The notes below the pieces were generated by a model, which had not been told where the DNA came from, ran no database searches, and saw only the letters and a list, made by a program, of their open reading frames with translations. A stretch of DNA of 5,345 nt from Actinomycetes bacterium (GTDB lineage Bacteria; Actinomycetota; Acidimicrobiia; Acidimicrobiales; RAAP-2), in contig JAJYYT010000166.1 in the NCBI GenBank assembly GCA_021800645.1, positions 1 to 5,345 of the forward strand, read 5' to 3'. The translations under genes and the position numbers were made by a program. Positions 1 through 4,754 of the stretch are shown one piece after another (the stretch's first letter is position 1; every line of letters begins with the position of its first letter).

Positions 1-873
1 CCCGATGAGGACGACCCCGCCGACGAGGTACCCGAGCAGCTCGGCGTCGAGGGACGCGGTCGCCAGCTTGGTCACCGCCCAGAGGACCCCGAAGAGGCCG
101 AGCCCCAAGGTGGTCATCCCGACGAGGTCCAGCCGGTGGCGCTGGCGCCCTCCCCGGTCGTGCAGGAGGCGCAACGCGAGGCCGACGCCGGCGAGCCCGA
201 TGGGGACGTTGATCCAGAAGATCCACCGCCACGAGACGTAGGTGACGATCGCCCCGCCGAGCAGGATCCCGAGCACGGCCCCCAGGCTGAACCCGATCCC
301 GTTGTACCCGTAGGCCCTTCCGCGCTGCTCGCGAGGGAACAGATCGGCGATGACCGCGCCGCTGTTGGCGGTGACGAGCGCGCCCCCCACACCCTGGAGC
401 ACGCGGAACGCCACGATGGACGCCTCGTCCCACGCCAGCGCGCACAGGGCCGAGCCGACGATGAACACCACGAACCCGGCCTCGTACATCCGGACCCGGC
501 CGAACATGTCGCCGAGGCGACCGACCTGGGTCGCGAGCAGGGTGATCACGAGCAGGTAGCCGATGACCACCCAGACGACCGAGGCCAGCGCGACGTGCAG
601 GGAGCGCTCGATCTCCGGCAGGGCCAGGACGACGATGGTCGTGTCGACGGCGGTGATCATCACGCCGATCATCACGACGACGATCGCGATGCCGCTTCCG
701 GGGCCCGCCGGCCGGTGCGCCTCGAGGGACGTGGCCGCCCCAACACTCGTCGTCCCAGCACTCGTCGTCCCGGCGCCGTCGGCCAGCTTCGGACGGTCAA
801 TTCGCTGCCTGCTCACCGCCTGCTCACCGTCTGCCCACAGTCCGCTCACCGTTCGCTCACAACTGGCGGCCAT
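1..873 (-). CDS. DHA2-type MFS multidrug exporter, N-terminal part (cut by window edge)
   Basis: Major facilitator of the 14-helix DHA2 (EmrB/QacA) group, expected to export small molecules across the plasma membrane by proton antiport; the substrate cannot be inferred. Seen, numbering from ATG 873: helix 1 with the family signature DTTIVVLALP (77-86); loop motif A GRLGDMFGR (118-126); helix 4 motif B around RVLQGVGG (157-164); a motif C-like stretch GAVLGILLGG (198-207), where the usual GP proline is Ile203; and FWINVPIG (219-226). The frame stays open to base 1, giving 291 residues of an expected 450-550. The start is uncertain. ATG 873 leaves about 55 residues before helix 1, with many A/T-ending codons and no well-placed ribosome site. 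GTG 816 is an alternative. ATG 672 and ATG 660 would cut into helix 1. The gene is divergent from the copper operon, and nothing visible makes it a copper gene. Confidence 0.88.
   Translation of the reverse strand, partial: MAASCERTVSGLWADGEQAVSRQRIDRPKLADGAGTTSAGTTSVGAATSLEAHRPAGPGSGIAIVVVMIGVMITAVDTTIVVLALPEIERSLHVALASVVWVVIGYLLVITLLATQVGRLGDMFGRVRMYEAGFVVFIVGSALCALAWDEASIVAFRVLQGVGGALVTANSGAVIADLFPREQRGRAYGYNGIGFSLGAVLGILLGGAIVTYVSWRWIFWINVPIGLAGVGLALRLLHDRGGRQRHRLDLVGMTTLGLGLFGVLWAVTKLATASLDAELLGYLVGGVVLIG
739..768. repeat. Two 15-bp tandem repeats in the exporter's 5' segment
   Basis: CCCAACACTCGTCGT (739-753) is followed directly by CCCAGCACTCGTCGT (754-768), with one difference. The period is a multiple of three. 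On the minus strand it reads as TTSxG-type peptide repeats in frame with the exporter, so it could be part of a low-complexity N-terminal tail. It could equally be non-coding if translation starts further downstream. Confidence 0.75.
811..861. repeat. Five direct repeats with exact 11-bp period
   Basis: Heptamers GCTCACC, GCTCACC, GCCCACA, GCTCACC and GCTCACA begin at 811, 822, 833, 844 and 855, separated by 4-bp spacers. On the minus strand they read GGTGAGC or close variants, in the direction of exporter transcription. Eleven is not a multiple of three, so the array is not explained by a repeated peptide. Heptamers on an 11-bp pitch put each copy on one DNA face, the arrangement of operators for OmpR-fold activators, including the Streptomyces SARP family. 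That comparison is inference; no regulator gene is in view. Confidence 0.8.
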
Positions 874-889
874 CGACGTCGATCACCAC
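857..889 (-). other. Possible 10-codon leader ORF before the exporter
   Basis: GTG at 889-887 lies 5 nt downstream of a strong ribosome-site match, GGAGG (899-895), and opens a 10-codon frame, MVIDVDGRQL, ending at TGA 859-857 inside the first 11-bp repeat. It overlaps the candidate exporter ATG 873 in another frame. It is the best-placed Shine-Dalgarno/start pair here, yet it does not lead into the exporter frame. It may be a translated leader or chance. Confidence 0.22.
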
Positions 890-981
890 GGCCACCTCCC
901 GACCCGCCACGCGTGCAGCCGTGCCACGTCGGCGTCTTCGCGACCCAGTCTCCCACCGGGACCAGGCGGCCCCCGGCACCT

Positions 982-994
982 GCACGTGACGTGC
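982..994. promoter_or_regulatory. Inverted repeat in the divergent intergenic region
   Basis: GCACGT-G-ACGTGC is a perfect 6-bp inverted repeat around one base, about 110 bp upstream of both divergent starts. It could be a site for a dimeric regulator of the exporter. In DNA this GC-rich such a palindrome can also arise by chance. Apart from this repeat and the copper operator, I see nothing else convincing in 890-1033. Confidence 0.25.
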
Positions 995-1033
995 GTCCCG
1001 AGCGTCGCACGCGCGAGCACAGCGGGCCTCCTC

Positions 1034-1061
1034 CTGATCTCATACCTCTGGGGGGTATACT
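1034..1061 (+). promoter_or_regulatory. Promoter of the copZ-copA-csoR operon
   Basis: TATACT at 1056-1061 matches the -10 consensus at five of six positions. A weak -35, CTGATC (1034-1039), lies 16 bp upstream. Transcription would start near 1067, about 29 nt before the copZ GTG. A second TATACT at 1073-1078 would start transcripts at about the ribosome site, so the first is preferred. Both hexamers are embedded in the putative CsoR operators, so repressor binding would block RNA polymerase directly. Confidence 0.6.
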
Positions 1062-1077
1062 GGCCCCTGGGGTATAC
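1042..1077. promoter_or_regulatory. Tandem CsoR-type copper operators
   Basis: The first site, ATACCTCTGGGGGGTAT (1042-1058), has ATACC/GGTAT arms around a G-tract, the form of known CsoR operators. The second runs from GTATAC (1055-1060) through CCCCTGGGG (1064-1072) to GTATAC (1072-1077). The 12-mer GGGGTATACTGG occurs at 1052-1063 and again at 1069-1080, so the half-sites repeat with a 17-bp offset. Position over the -10 elements, and a csoR gene at the end of the same operon with intact Cu ligands, support autoregulated copper derepression. Seen: the repeats. Inferred: the binding protein. Confidence 0.75.
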
Positions 1078-1084
1078 TGGCGAC

Positions 1085-1089
1085 GGAGG
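1085..1089 (+). promoter_or_regulatory. Ribosome binding site that sets the copZ start
   Basis: GGAGG lies 6 nt before GTG 1096 but 18 nt before the in-frame ATG 1108. This favours the GTG start and adds four residues (MPET) to the N terminus. Confidence 0.7.
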
Positions 1090-1095
1090 TGGACC

Positions 1096-1311
1096 GTGCC
1101 TGAGACCATGCCCGAGACGACGACCTACCAAGTGCCCGGGATGTCCTGTGAGCACTGCAAGCGGGCGGTGAGCGGCGCACTGTTCTCGGTGCCTGGGGTT
1201 CGCTCGGTCGAGGTGGAGCTCGACACGAAGCTCGTGAGGGTGCAAGGAGACGATCTCGACGACGAGGCGCTCCGGGCCGCCATCGAAGAGGCCGGCTACG
1301 AGGTGACCTGA
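1096..1311 (+). CDS. copZ: CopZ-like copper chaperone (HMA domain)
   Basis: Small soluble cytoplasmic Cu(I) carrier of 71 residues, one heavy-metal-associated domain and nothing else. The metal loop is GMSCEHC, with Cys18 and Cys21 as the two thiolate ligands. The rest follows the ferredoxin-like HMA pattern: [12 protein letters not shown] after the loop, the strand [17 protein letters not shown], and a C-terminal IEEAGYEV. Family knowledge: these chaperones bind Cu(I) and hand it to the partner ATPase or to CsoR. GTG 1096 is chosen from the ribosome site 6 nt upstream; ATG 1108 would give 67 residues. It is the first gene after the CsoR-type operators, and its TGA overlaps the copA ATG by one base (TGATG), so translational coupling is likely. 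Fold and partner are clear; delivery to CopA is inferred from context. Confidence 0.93.
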   Translation: MPETMPETTTYQVPGMSCEHCKRAVSGALFSVPGVRSVEVELDTKLVRVQGDDLDDEALRAAIEEAGYEVT

Positions 1312-3527
1312 TGGCCGTCTGCACCGACGCCGAGCGGCACGAGGGAGCCCGCGGTCGCCACGATCACGTCGAGCTTGCGATCAGCGGGATGACGTGCGCG
1401 TCGTGCGCTGCCCATGTCGAGAAGCGCCTGAACAGGCTCCCGGGGGTCGAGGCGACGGTGAACTTCGCCTCCGAGCACGCGACGGTCGACTTCGATCCCG
1501 CGCAGGTCAGCGTGGAAGAGCTGATCGGGGCCGTCGAGACCGCCGGGTACGGGGCCAGCCTCCCGGCGACGGTCGCCGAGAAGGACCCGTCCCGCCCCTA
1601 TCGGCGCAGGCTGGTCGTGGCCGTGGTCTCGAGCGTCCCCTTGGCGGTCTTCGCCTGGCTTCCAGCGTCCCGGCCGCCAGGATGGGAGTGGATCTCGCTC
1701 GCCTTGGCGACCCCGGTGGTCTTCTACGCCGGCTGGCCGTTCCACAGTGCCGCTGCCCGCAACGCCCGCCACGCCGTCGCGACCATGGACACGCTCATCT
1801 CGGTCGGCACGCTGTCGGCGTGGGTGTGGTCGACGGTCGTGCTGGCGGCGAGGATCCAGACGAGCGTCTACTTCGACACCGCCGCGGTGATCACCGCCTT
1901 GATCCTGCTCGGCCGGTACCTCGAGGCGAGGGCGAAGCGGCGCTCGGGGGACGCGATCCGAGCGCTGCTCGAGCTCGGGGCCAAGGAGGCCCGTCTGCTT
2001 CGCGGCGACGAGGAGGTGGCGGTGCCCGTCGAAGCGCTCGCCGTCGGCGACCGCTTCGTCGTCCGACCCGGAGAGAAGATCGCGACCGACGGGGTGGTGG
2101 TCTCCGGCACCTCTGCGATCGACCAATCGATGCTCACCGGCGAGCCGGTCCCTGCCGAGGTCGGCCCGGGCGACACGGTGGTCGGGGCGACCGTCAACAC
2201 CTCGGGACGTCTGGTGGTGGAAGCGACCCGCGTAGGTGCGTCCACCGCTCTTGCTCAGATCACCCGCCTCGTTGCCGAGGCCCAGGCGGGCAAGGCTCCC
2301 GTGCAGCGCTTGGCGGACCGGGTCTCCGCGGTCTTCGTGCCGGTCGTCGTCACCGTCTCGCTCCTCACCCTTGTCGGATGGCTGCTCGCGGGCGCGGCGG
2401 TCACCGCCGCCTTCACCACCGCAGTGGCGGTGATCGTGATCGCGTGCCCCTGCGCGCTCGGTCTCGCCACCCCGACCGCCCTGATGGTCGGTACCGGCAG
2501 GGGCGCCCAGCTCGGCATCGTCATCAAGGGCCCCGAGGTCCTGGAGCAGACCCGCAAGGTCAGCACGATCGTGCTCGACAAGACCGGGACCTTGACGGAG
2601 GGGAGGATGGCCGTCTCGGGCTTGGTGCCCGCCGACGGCGTCGGAGACGACGAGCTGCTTCGGCTGGCTGCGGCGGCCGAGGACCCCAGCGAGCATCCCA
2701 TCGCCCGAGCCGTCGCCGCCTTCGCCAGGGCCCGCCTGGGCACCTTGCCACGGGCCGAGGAATTCACGGCCCGTGCCGGTCTCGGGGTGGAGGCGGTGGT
2801 CGAGGGCCATGCGGTCGTGGTGGGCCGTCCCTCGTTGCTCGCCGATTCGGGGCTCGTGTTGCCCGCACGCCTCGTCGCCGAGGCGGAGCGCCTCGAGTCG
2901 ACGGGGGCGACGGTGGTGGCGGTCGCCGCCGACGGCGCCGTCCTCGGACTGGTGGCGGTGGCCGACCGCGTCAAGGAGACGAGCCGCGAGGCCGTGGCAG
3001 AGCTCCGAGCATTGGGGCTCAGCCCCGTCCTGCTCACCGGCGACAACGAGCGGGCTGCCCGGGCCGTCGCCGACGAGGTCGGGATCGACCGGGTGCTCGC
3101 CGGCGTCCTCCCCGGCGACAAGGCCGCCGAGATCGCCCGCCTGCAGGGCGCAGGCGAGGTGGTGGCAATGGTCGGCGACGGTGTGAACGACGCCCCGGCC
3201 CTCGCTCGGGCCGATCTCGGCCTTGCGATCGGCACGGGCGCCGACGCGGCGATCGAGGCTTCCGACCTCACGTTGGTCTCCGGCGACCTGCGCGCGGCAG
3301 CGGACGCCATCGTGCTTTCGCGTCGGACGCTTCGAACGATCGAGGGCAACCTCCTCTGGGCGTTCGGCTACAACGTCGTCGCGATCCCGCTTGCCGTGGC
3401 CGGGATCGTGAACCCGATCGTCGCGGCGGCGGCCATGGCGTTCTCCAGCGTCTTCGTCGTCACGAACTCGCTGCGACTGCGCCGGTTCTCCCCGCCTCGA
3501 AGGTCGTCCACGCGGAGCGCGCGATGA
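1311..3527 (+). CDS. copA: Cu(I)-exporting P1B-type ATPase CopA
   Basis: Plasma-membrane pump using ATP to move Cu(I) out of the cytoplasm; 738 residues, normal for the family. Order seen: one N-terminal HMA domain with GMTCASC (Cys29, Cys32); helices near 101-118, 127-147, 156-181 and 185-208; actuator domain with TGE (276-278); helices near 341-362 and 367-391, the latter carrying CPC (379-381); phosphorylation motif DKTGT with Asp423; P1B-specific His462-Pro463; TGDN (576-579); GDGVND (622-627); helix 7 with Tyr687-Asn688; helix 8 with Met709 and Ser712-Ser713 (MxxSS). CPC plus YN plus MxxSS is the Cu(I) subgroup 1B-1 signature, against Zn/Cd or Co pumps. A GAGG ribosome site lies 7 nt before ATG 1311. 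The stop overlaps csoR by 4 nt (ATGA). All catalytic residues are present. Confidence 0.97.
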   Translation: MAVCTDAERHEGARGRHDHVELAISGMTCASCAAHVEKRLNRLPGVEATVNFASEHATVDFDPAQVSVEELIGAVETAGYGASLPATVAEKDPSRPYRRRLVVAVVSSVPLAVFAWLPASRPPGWEWISLALATPVVFYAGWPFHSAAARNARHAVATMDTLISVGTLSAWVWSTVVLAARIQTSVYFDTAAVITALILLGRYLEARAKRRSGDAIRALLELGAKEARLLRGDEEVAVPVEALAVGDRFVVRPGEKIATDGVVVSGTSAIDQSMLTGEPVPAEVGPGDTVVGATVNTSGRLVVEATRVGASTALAQITRLVAEAQAGKAPVQRLADRVSAVFVPVVVTVSLLTLVGWLLAGAAVTAAFTTAVAVIVIACPCALGLATPTALMVGTGRGAQLGIVIKGPEVLEQTRKVSTIVLDKTGTLTEGRMAVSGLVPADGVGDDELLRLAAAAEDPSEHPIARAVAAFARARLGTLPRAEEFTARAGLGVEAVVEGHAVVVGRPSLLADSGLVLPARLVAEAERLESTGATVVAVAADGAVLGLVAVADRVKETSREAVAELRALGLSPVLLTGDNERAARAVADEVGIDRVLAGVLPGDKAAEIARLQGAGEVVAMVGDGVNDAPALARADLGLAIGTGADAAIEASDLTLVSGDLRAAADAIVLSRRTLRTIEGNLLWAFGYNVVAIPLAVAGIVNPIVAAAAMAFSSVFVVTNSLRLRRFSPPRRSSTRSAR

Positions 3528-3862
3528 GGTCGAAGGGTCCCGCCGCGGCGCACGGGGAGGCTGCGTCCGTGCACGGCTACATCGCCCAAGGCGACAAGGA
3601 GGCGCTCCTCAAGCGGATGCGCCGCATCGAGGGCCAGGCCCGCGGCGTCGAGAAGATGATCGCGGAGGACCGCTACTGCATCGACATCCTCACCCAGATC
3701 GCCGCTGTGAGCACGGCTCTCGAAGCCGTGGCGTTCAAGATCCTCGACGACCACGTGAACCACTGCGTGACCCGAGCGCTCGCGTCGGGCGACGAGGCGG
3801 TCGCCGCCGAGAAGAGCAAGGAGCTGCTCGAAGCGGTCCACCGCTTCGCACGGACGAGGTGA
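3524..3862 (+). CDS. csoR: Copper-sensing transcriptional repressor CsoR
   Basis: DUF156/CsoR-RcnR family all-helical repressor of 112 residues. The signature [16 protein letters not shown] (31-46) is followed by Cys52, His77 and Cys81. The spacings of 25 and 4 residues equal those of the Cu(I) ligands Cys36-His61-Cys65 in Mycobacterium tuberculosis CsoR. This argues for copper rather than nickel/cobalt (RcnR) or formaldehyde (FrmR) sensing. The N terminus before the first helix (about 24 residues, Ala-rich) is variable in the family. ATG 3524 overlaps the copA stop as ATGA, with GGAG 6 nt upstream; a GTG at codon 16 is a less likely start. As last gene of the operon whose promoter carries CsoR-type operators, it probably represses its own transcription and is released by Cu(I). 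Confidence 0.95.
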   Translation: MRSKGPAAAHGEAASVHGYIAQGDKEALLKRMRRIEGQARGVEKMIAEDRYCIDILTQIAAVSTALEAVAFKILDDHVNHCVTRALASGDEAVAAEKSKELLEAVHRFARTR

Positions 3863-3871
3863 ACGACCGTG

Positions 3872-3895
3872 CCGGTGGCGCGACGCGCGCCCCGG
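3872..3895. terminator. Hairpin between convergent csoR and the Gly-rich gene
   Basis: CCGG-(T bulge)-GGCGCG, loop ACG, CGCGCC-CCGG: a ten-pair GC stem with one bulged base, in the 41 bp between the two facing stop codons. There is no T-run on either strand, so this is not a textbook intrinsic terminator. Position and strength suggest a shared bidirectional transcription block or an mRNA 3'-end stabiliser. Confidence 0.45.
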
Positions 3896-3903
3896 GCTGG
3901 CGG

Positions 3904-4209
3904 TCAGCTGCCGTCGCCGAGGTCGTCGCCCTGGCCGCTCTCGCCGCCCTCGGGCGTCTCACCGGGGCTGCCGTAAGGGCCTCCTCGACCGCCTGCCCAG
4001 CCACCACCGCCGAACAGGCCGCCTCCGCCCTGGCCACCACCGCCGAACAGGCCGCCTCCGCCCTGGCCACCACCGCCTTGGCCGCCCCCGAACGGGCCGC
4101 GCCGGCCGCCGCTGCGCCGCCGCATCAGGGCCATCACGAGGACGACGACGATCACGAGGATGATGAGGGAGGCGGACGTCGAGTGCGCCGCCGCGAGGAT
4201 GCTCGGCAC
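3904..4209 (-). CDS. Small single-pass membrane protein with Gly-rich tail
   Basis: Unrecognised 101-residue protein. A short N terminus (MPSILAAAHSTSA) precedes one hydrophobic helix, LIILVIVVVLVMALM (15-29), then the basic stop RRRSGGRR, then a glycine-rich tail of about 60 residues with repeated GGGGQGGGGLF units, ending in an acidic stretch with GDDLGDGS. The Arg cluster after the helix suggests the tail is cytoplasmic. There are no Cys residues and only one His, so a metal-binding role is not evident. Third codon positions are strongly G/C and the hydrophobic helix is coherent, which supports coding on this strand over the opposite frame. The GTG start has no good ribosome site; a TAGCGT hexamer 7 nt upstream would fit a leaderless transcript. 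It lies 74 bp downstream of sodN in the same direction. Function unknown. Confidence 0.62.
   Translation of the reverse strand: MPSILAAAHSTSASLIILVIVVVLVMALMRRRSGGRRGPFGGGQGGGGQGGGGLFGGGGQGGGGLFGGGGWAGGRGGPYGSPGETPEGGESGQGDDLGDGS
4001..4077. repeat. 33-bp tandem repeat inside the Gly-rich gene
   Basis: Two identical 33-bp units (4001-4033 and 4034-4066) are followed by the first 11 bp of a third (4067-4077) and then diverged Gly-coding sequence. The period is eleven codons and encodes GGGGQGGGGLF on the minus strand. Identity at silent positions implies recent duplication, and unit number is likely to vary between strains. Confidence 0.85.
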
Positions 4210-4216
4210 TGTTTGG

Positions 4217-4222
4217 ACGCTA
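4217..4222 (-). promoter_or_regulatory. Possible leaderless -10 for the Gly-rich gene
   Basis: On the minus strand TAGCGT (TANNNT type) ends 7 nt before the GTG start. That spacing puts the transcription start at the start codon, a common arrangement in actinobacteria. No clear -35 is visible. Read-through from sodN is the alternative. Confidence 0.3.
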
Positions 4223-4269
4223 CCGCACCAGCGGCGCTCTCCGAGCGCGGGCTCGCCCGGGGCTCGCCT

Positions 4270-4290
4270 GGGCTACACCGGGGTCAGCCC
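4270..4290 (-). terminator. Hairpin at the sodN stop codon
   Basis: On the minus strand GGGCTG, a 9-nt loop, then TAGCCC can form six pairs including one G-T, spanning the sodN TGA. A second small stem, CGAGC/GCTCG, lies at 4242-4255. There is no T-run. These may attenuate or protect the sodN mRNA end; evidence is weak. Confidence 0.28.
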
Positions 4291-4703
4291 TTCTTCGTCT
4301 CCCAGAAGATCTTTGTGATCTCCGCGATGTGGTCGAGGAGGCGCTGGCCGACCGCGACGTCGGTGGTCTTCTTGGACTCGCCCGCCGCCTTCGTCGCCTG
4401 CCAGAAGAGCTGGTGGAGCTGCGGGTACTTCTCGAGGTGCTCGGGCTTGAAGTAGTCGGTCCACAGCACCCACAGGTGGTGCTTCACGAGATCGGCGCGC
4501 TCTTCTTTGATCTGGATGGCGCGCTGGCGGAACTGCTCGTCGCTGGACGCGTTGTGCTTCTCCTGGATGGCCTTGACCGACTCGGCCTCGATGCGCGCCT
4601 GCGCGGGGTCGTAGACGCCGCAGGGCAGGTCGCAGTGCGCGTGGGCGATGACAGGAGGCCGCACCCGGTCGGCGGCGGTCAGCACTCGATCGAGCATGCG
4701 CAT
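4284..4703 (-). CDS. sodN: Nickel superoxide dismutase precursor
   Basis: Ni-SOD converts superoxide to O2 and H2O2 in the cytoplasm as a hexamer of four-helix bundles. The precursor is 139 residues. A 22-residue propeptide (ending VIAHA) precedes the nickel hook HCDLPCGVYDP at 23-33. Removal after Ala22 makes His23 the new N terminus; mature His1, Cys2 and Cys6 (His23, Cys24, Cys28) then bind nickel. The mature chain is 117 residues, the usual length. Other family blocks are QARIEAESVKAIQEKHN, KHHLWVLWTDYFKPEHLEKYP in the middle, and the C-terminal KIFWETKKG. ATG 4703 is chosen because AAGGAG lies 5 nt upstream; an ATG 42 nt further upstream lacks this. Its maturation protease is divergent across a 51-bp spacer. 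Identification is very secure. Confidence 0.97.
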   Translation of the reverse strand: MRMLDRVLTAADRVRPPVIAHAHCDLPCGVYDPAQARIEAESVKAIQEKHNASSDEQFRQRAIQIKEERADLVKHHLWVLWTDYFKPEHLEKYPQLHQLFWQATKAAGESKKTTDVAVGQRLLDHIAEITKIFWETKKG

Positions 4704-4708
4704 GAGAG

Positions 4709-4714
4709 CTCCTT
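4709..4714 (-). promoter_or_regulatory. Ribosome binding site that sets the sodN start
   Basis: AAGGAG on the minus strand sits 5 nt before ATG 4703. It excludes the longer in-frame ATG at 4745, which would add 14 residues overlapping the sodN promoter. Confidence 0.75.
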
Positions 4715-4721
4715 CGGTTCG

Positions 4722-4743
4722 GCACGAAGACGGCCGGTCGTGC
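4722..4743. promoter_or_regulatory. Inverted repeat in the sodN/sodX spacer
   Basis: GCACGA and TCGTGC form perfect 6-bp arms around a 10-bp centre (AGACGGCCGG). The repeat covers almost half of the spacer and begins directly after the likely sodN -10, over the expected sodN transcription start. It could be an operator shared by both divergent genes or a hairpin in the sodN leader RNA. It does not resemble the known Nur box. The regulator is unknown. Confidence 0.4.
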
Positions 4744-4749
4744 ACAGTA
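4744..4749 (-). promoter_or_regulatory. Likely -10 element of sodN
   Basis: TACTGT on the minus strand (TANNNT) would give a leader of about 30 nt containing the AAGGAG site. The matching -35 would lie inside the sodX coding start and is not well conserved. On the plus strand, CACAGT (4743-4748) could be a weak -10 for leaderless sodX. Confidence 0.4.
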
Positions 4750-4754
4750 GGGGG

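Noticed and set aside
811..861. CRISPR array or phase-variation tract
   Set aside because: Units are too short with 4-bp spacers for CRISPR. Changing copy number would not join the strong GTG 889 start to the exporter frame, because that frame stops in the first unit.
1021..1095. Riboswitch or copper-sensing RNA leader
   Set aside because: The leader would be under 30 nt, too short for a folded sensor; the palindromes are better explained as DNA operators.
136..1311. 391-codon plus-strand open frame ending at the copZ stop
   Set aside because: Only its last 72 codons are a recognisable protein (copZ). The rest lies antisense to clear MFS sequence and across the promoter; it is open only because of high GC.
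1296..2810. 504-codon minus-strand open frame
   Set aside because: It lies antisense to CopA, which shows every catalytic motif. The product is Arg/Gly/Asp/His-rich with no fold signature, typical of a high-GC shadow frame.
2255..3349. 364-codon minus-strand open frame
   Set aside because: Ser/Ala/Arg-rich antisense shadow of copA without any domain.
1394..3862. 822-codon plus-strand open frame
   Set aside because: Its upstream part is an alternative frame of copA; only the final 113 codons (csoR) are real.
4001..4077. Mobile element or integration site repeat
   Set aside because: The repeats are codon-phased inside a Gly-rich coding tail; there are no terminal inverted repeats and no transposase or integrase.
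3859..4455. 198-codon plus-strand frame overlapping the csoR stop as GTGA
   Set aside because: It runs antisense to the Gly-rich gene and into antisense sodN. It has a low-complexity Ala/Thr/Asp product, and the csoR overlap is probably coincidental.
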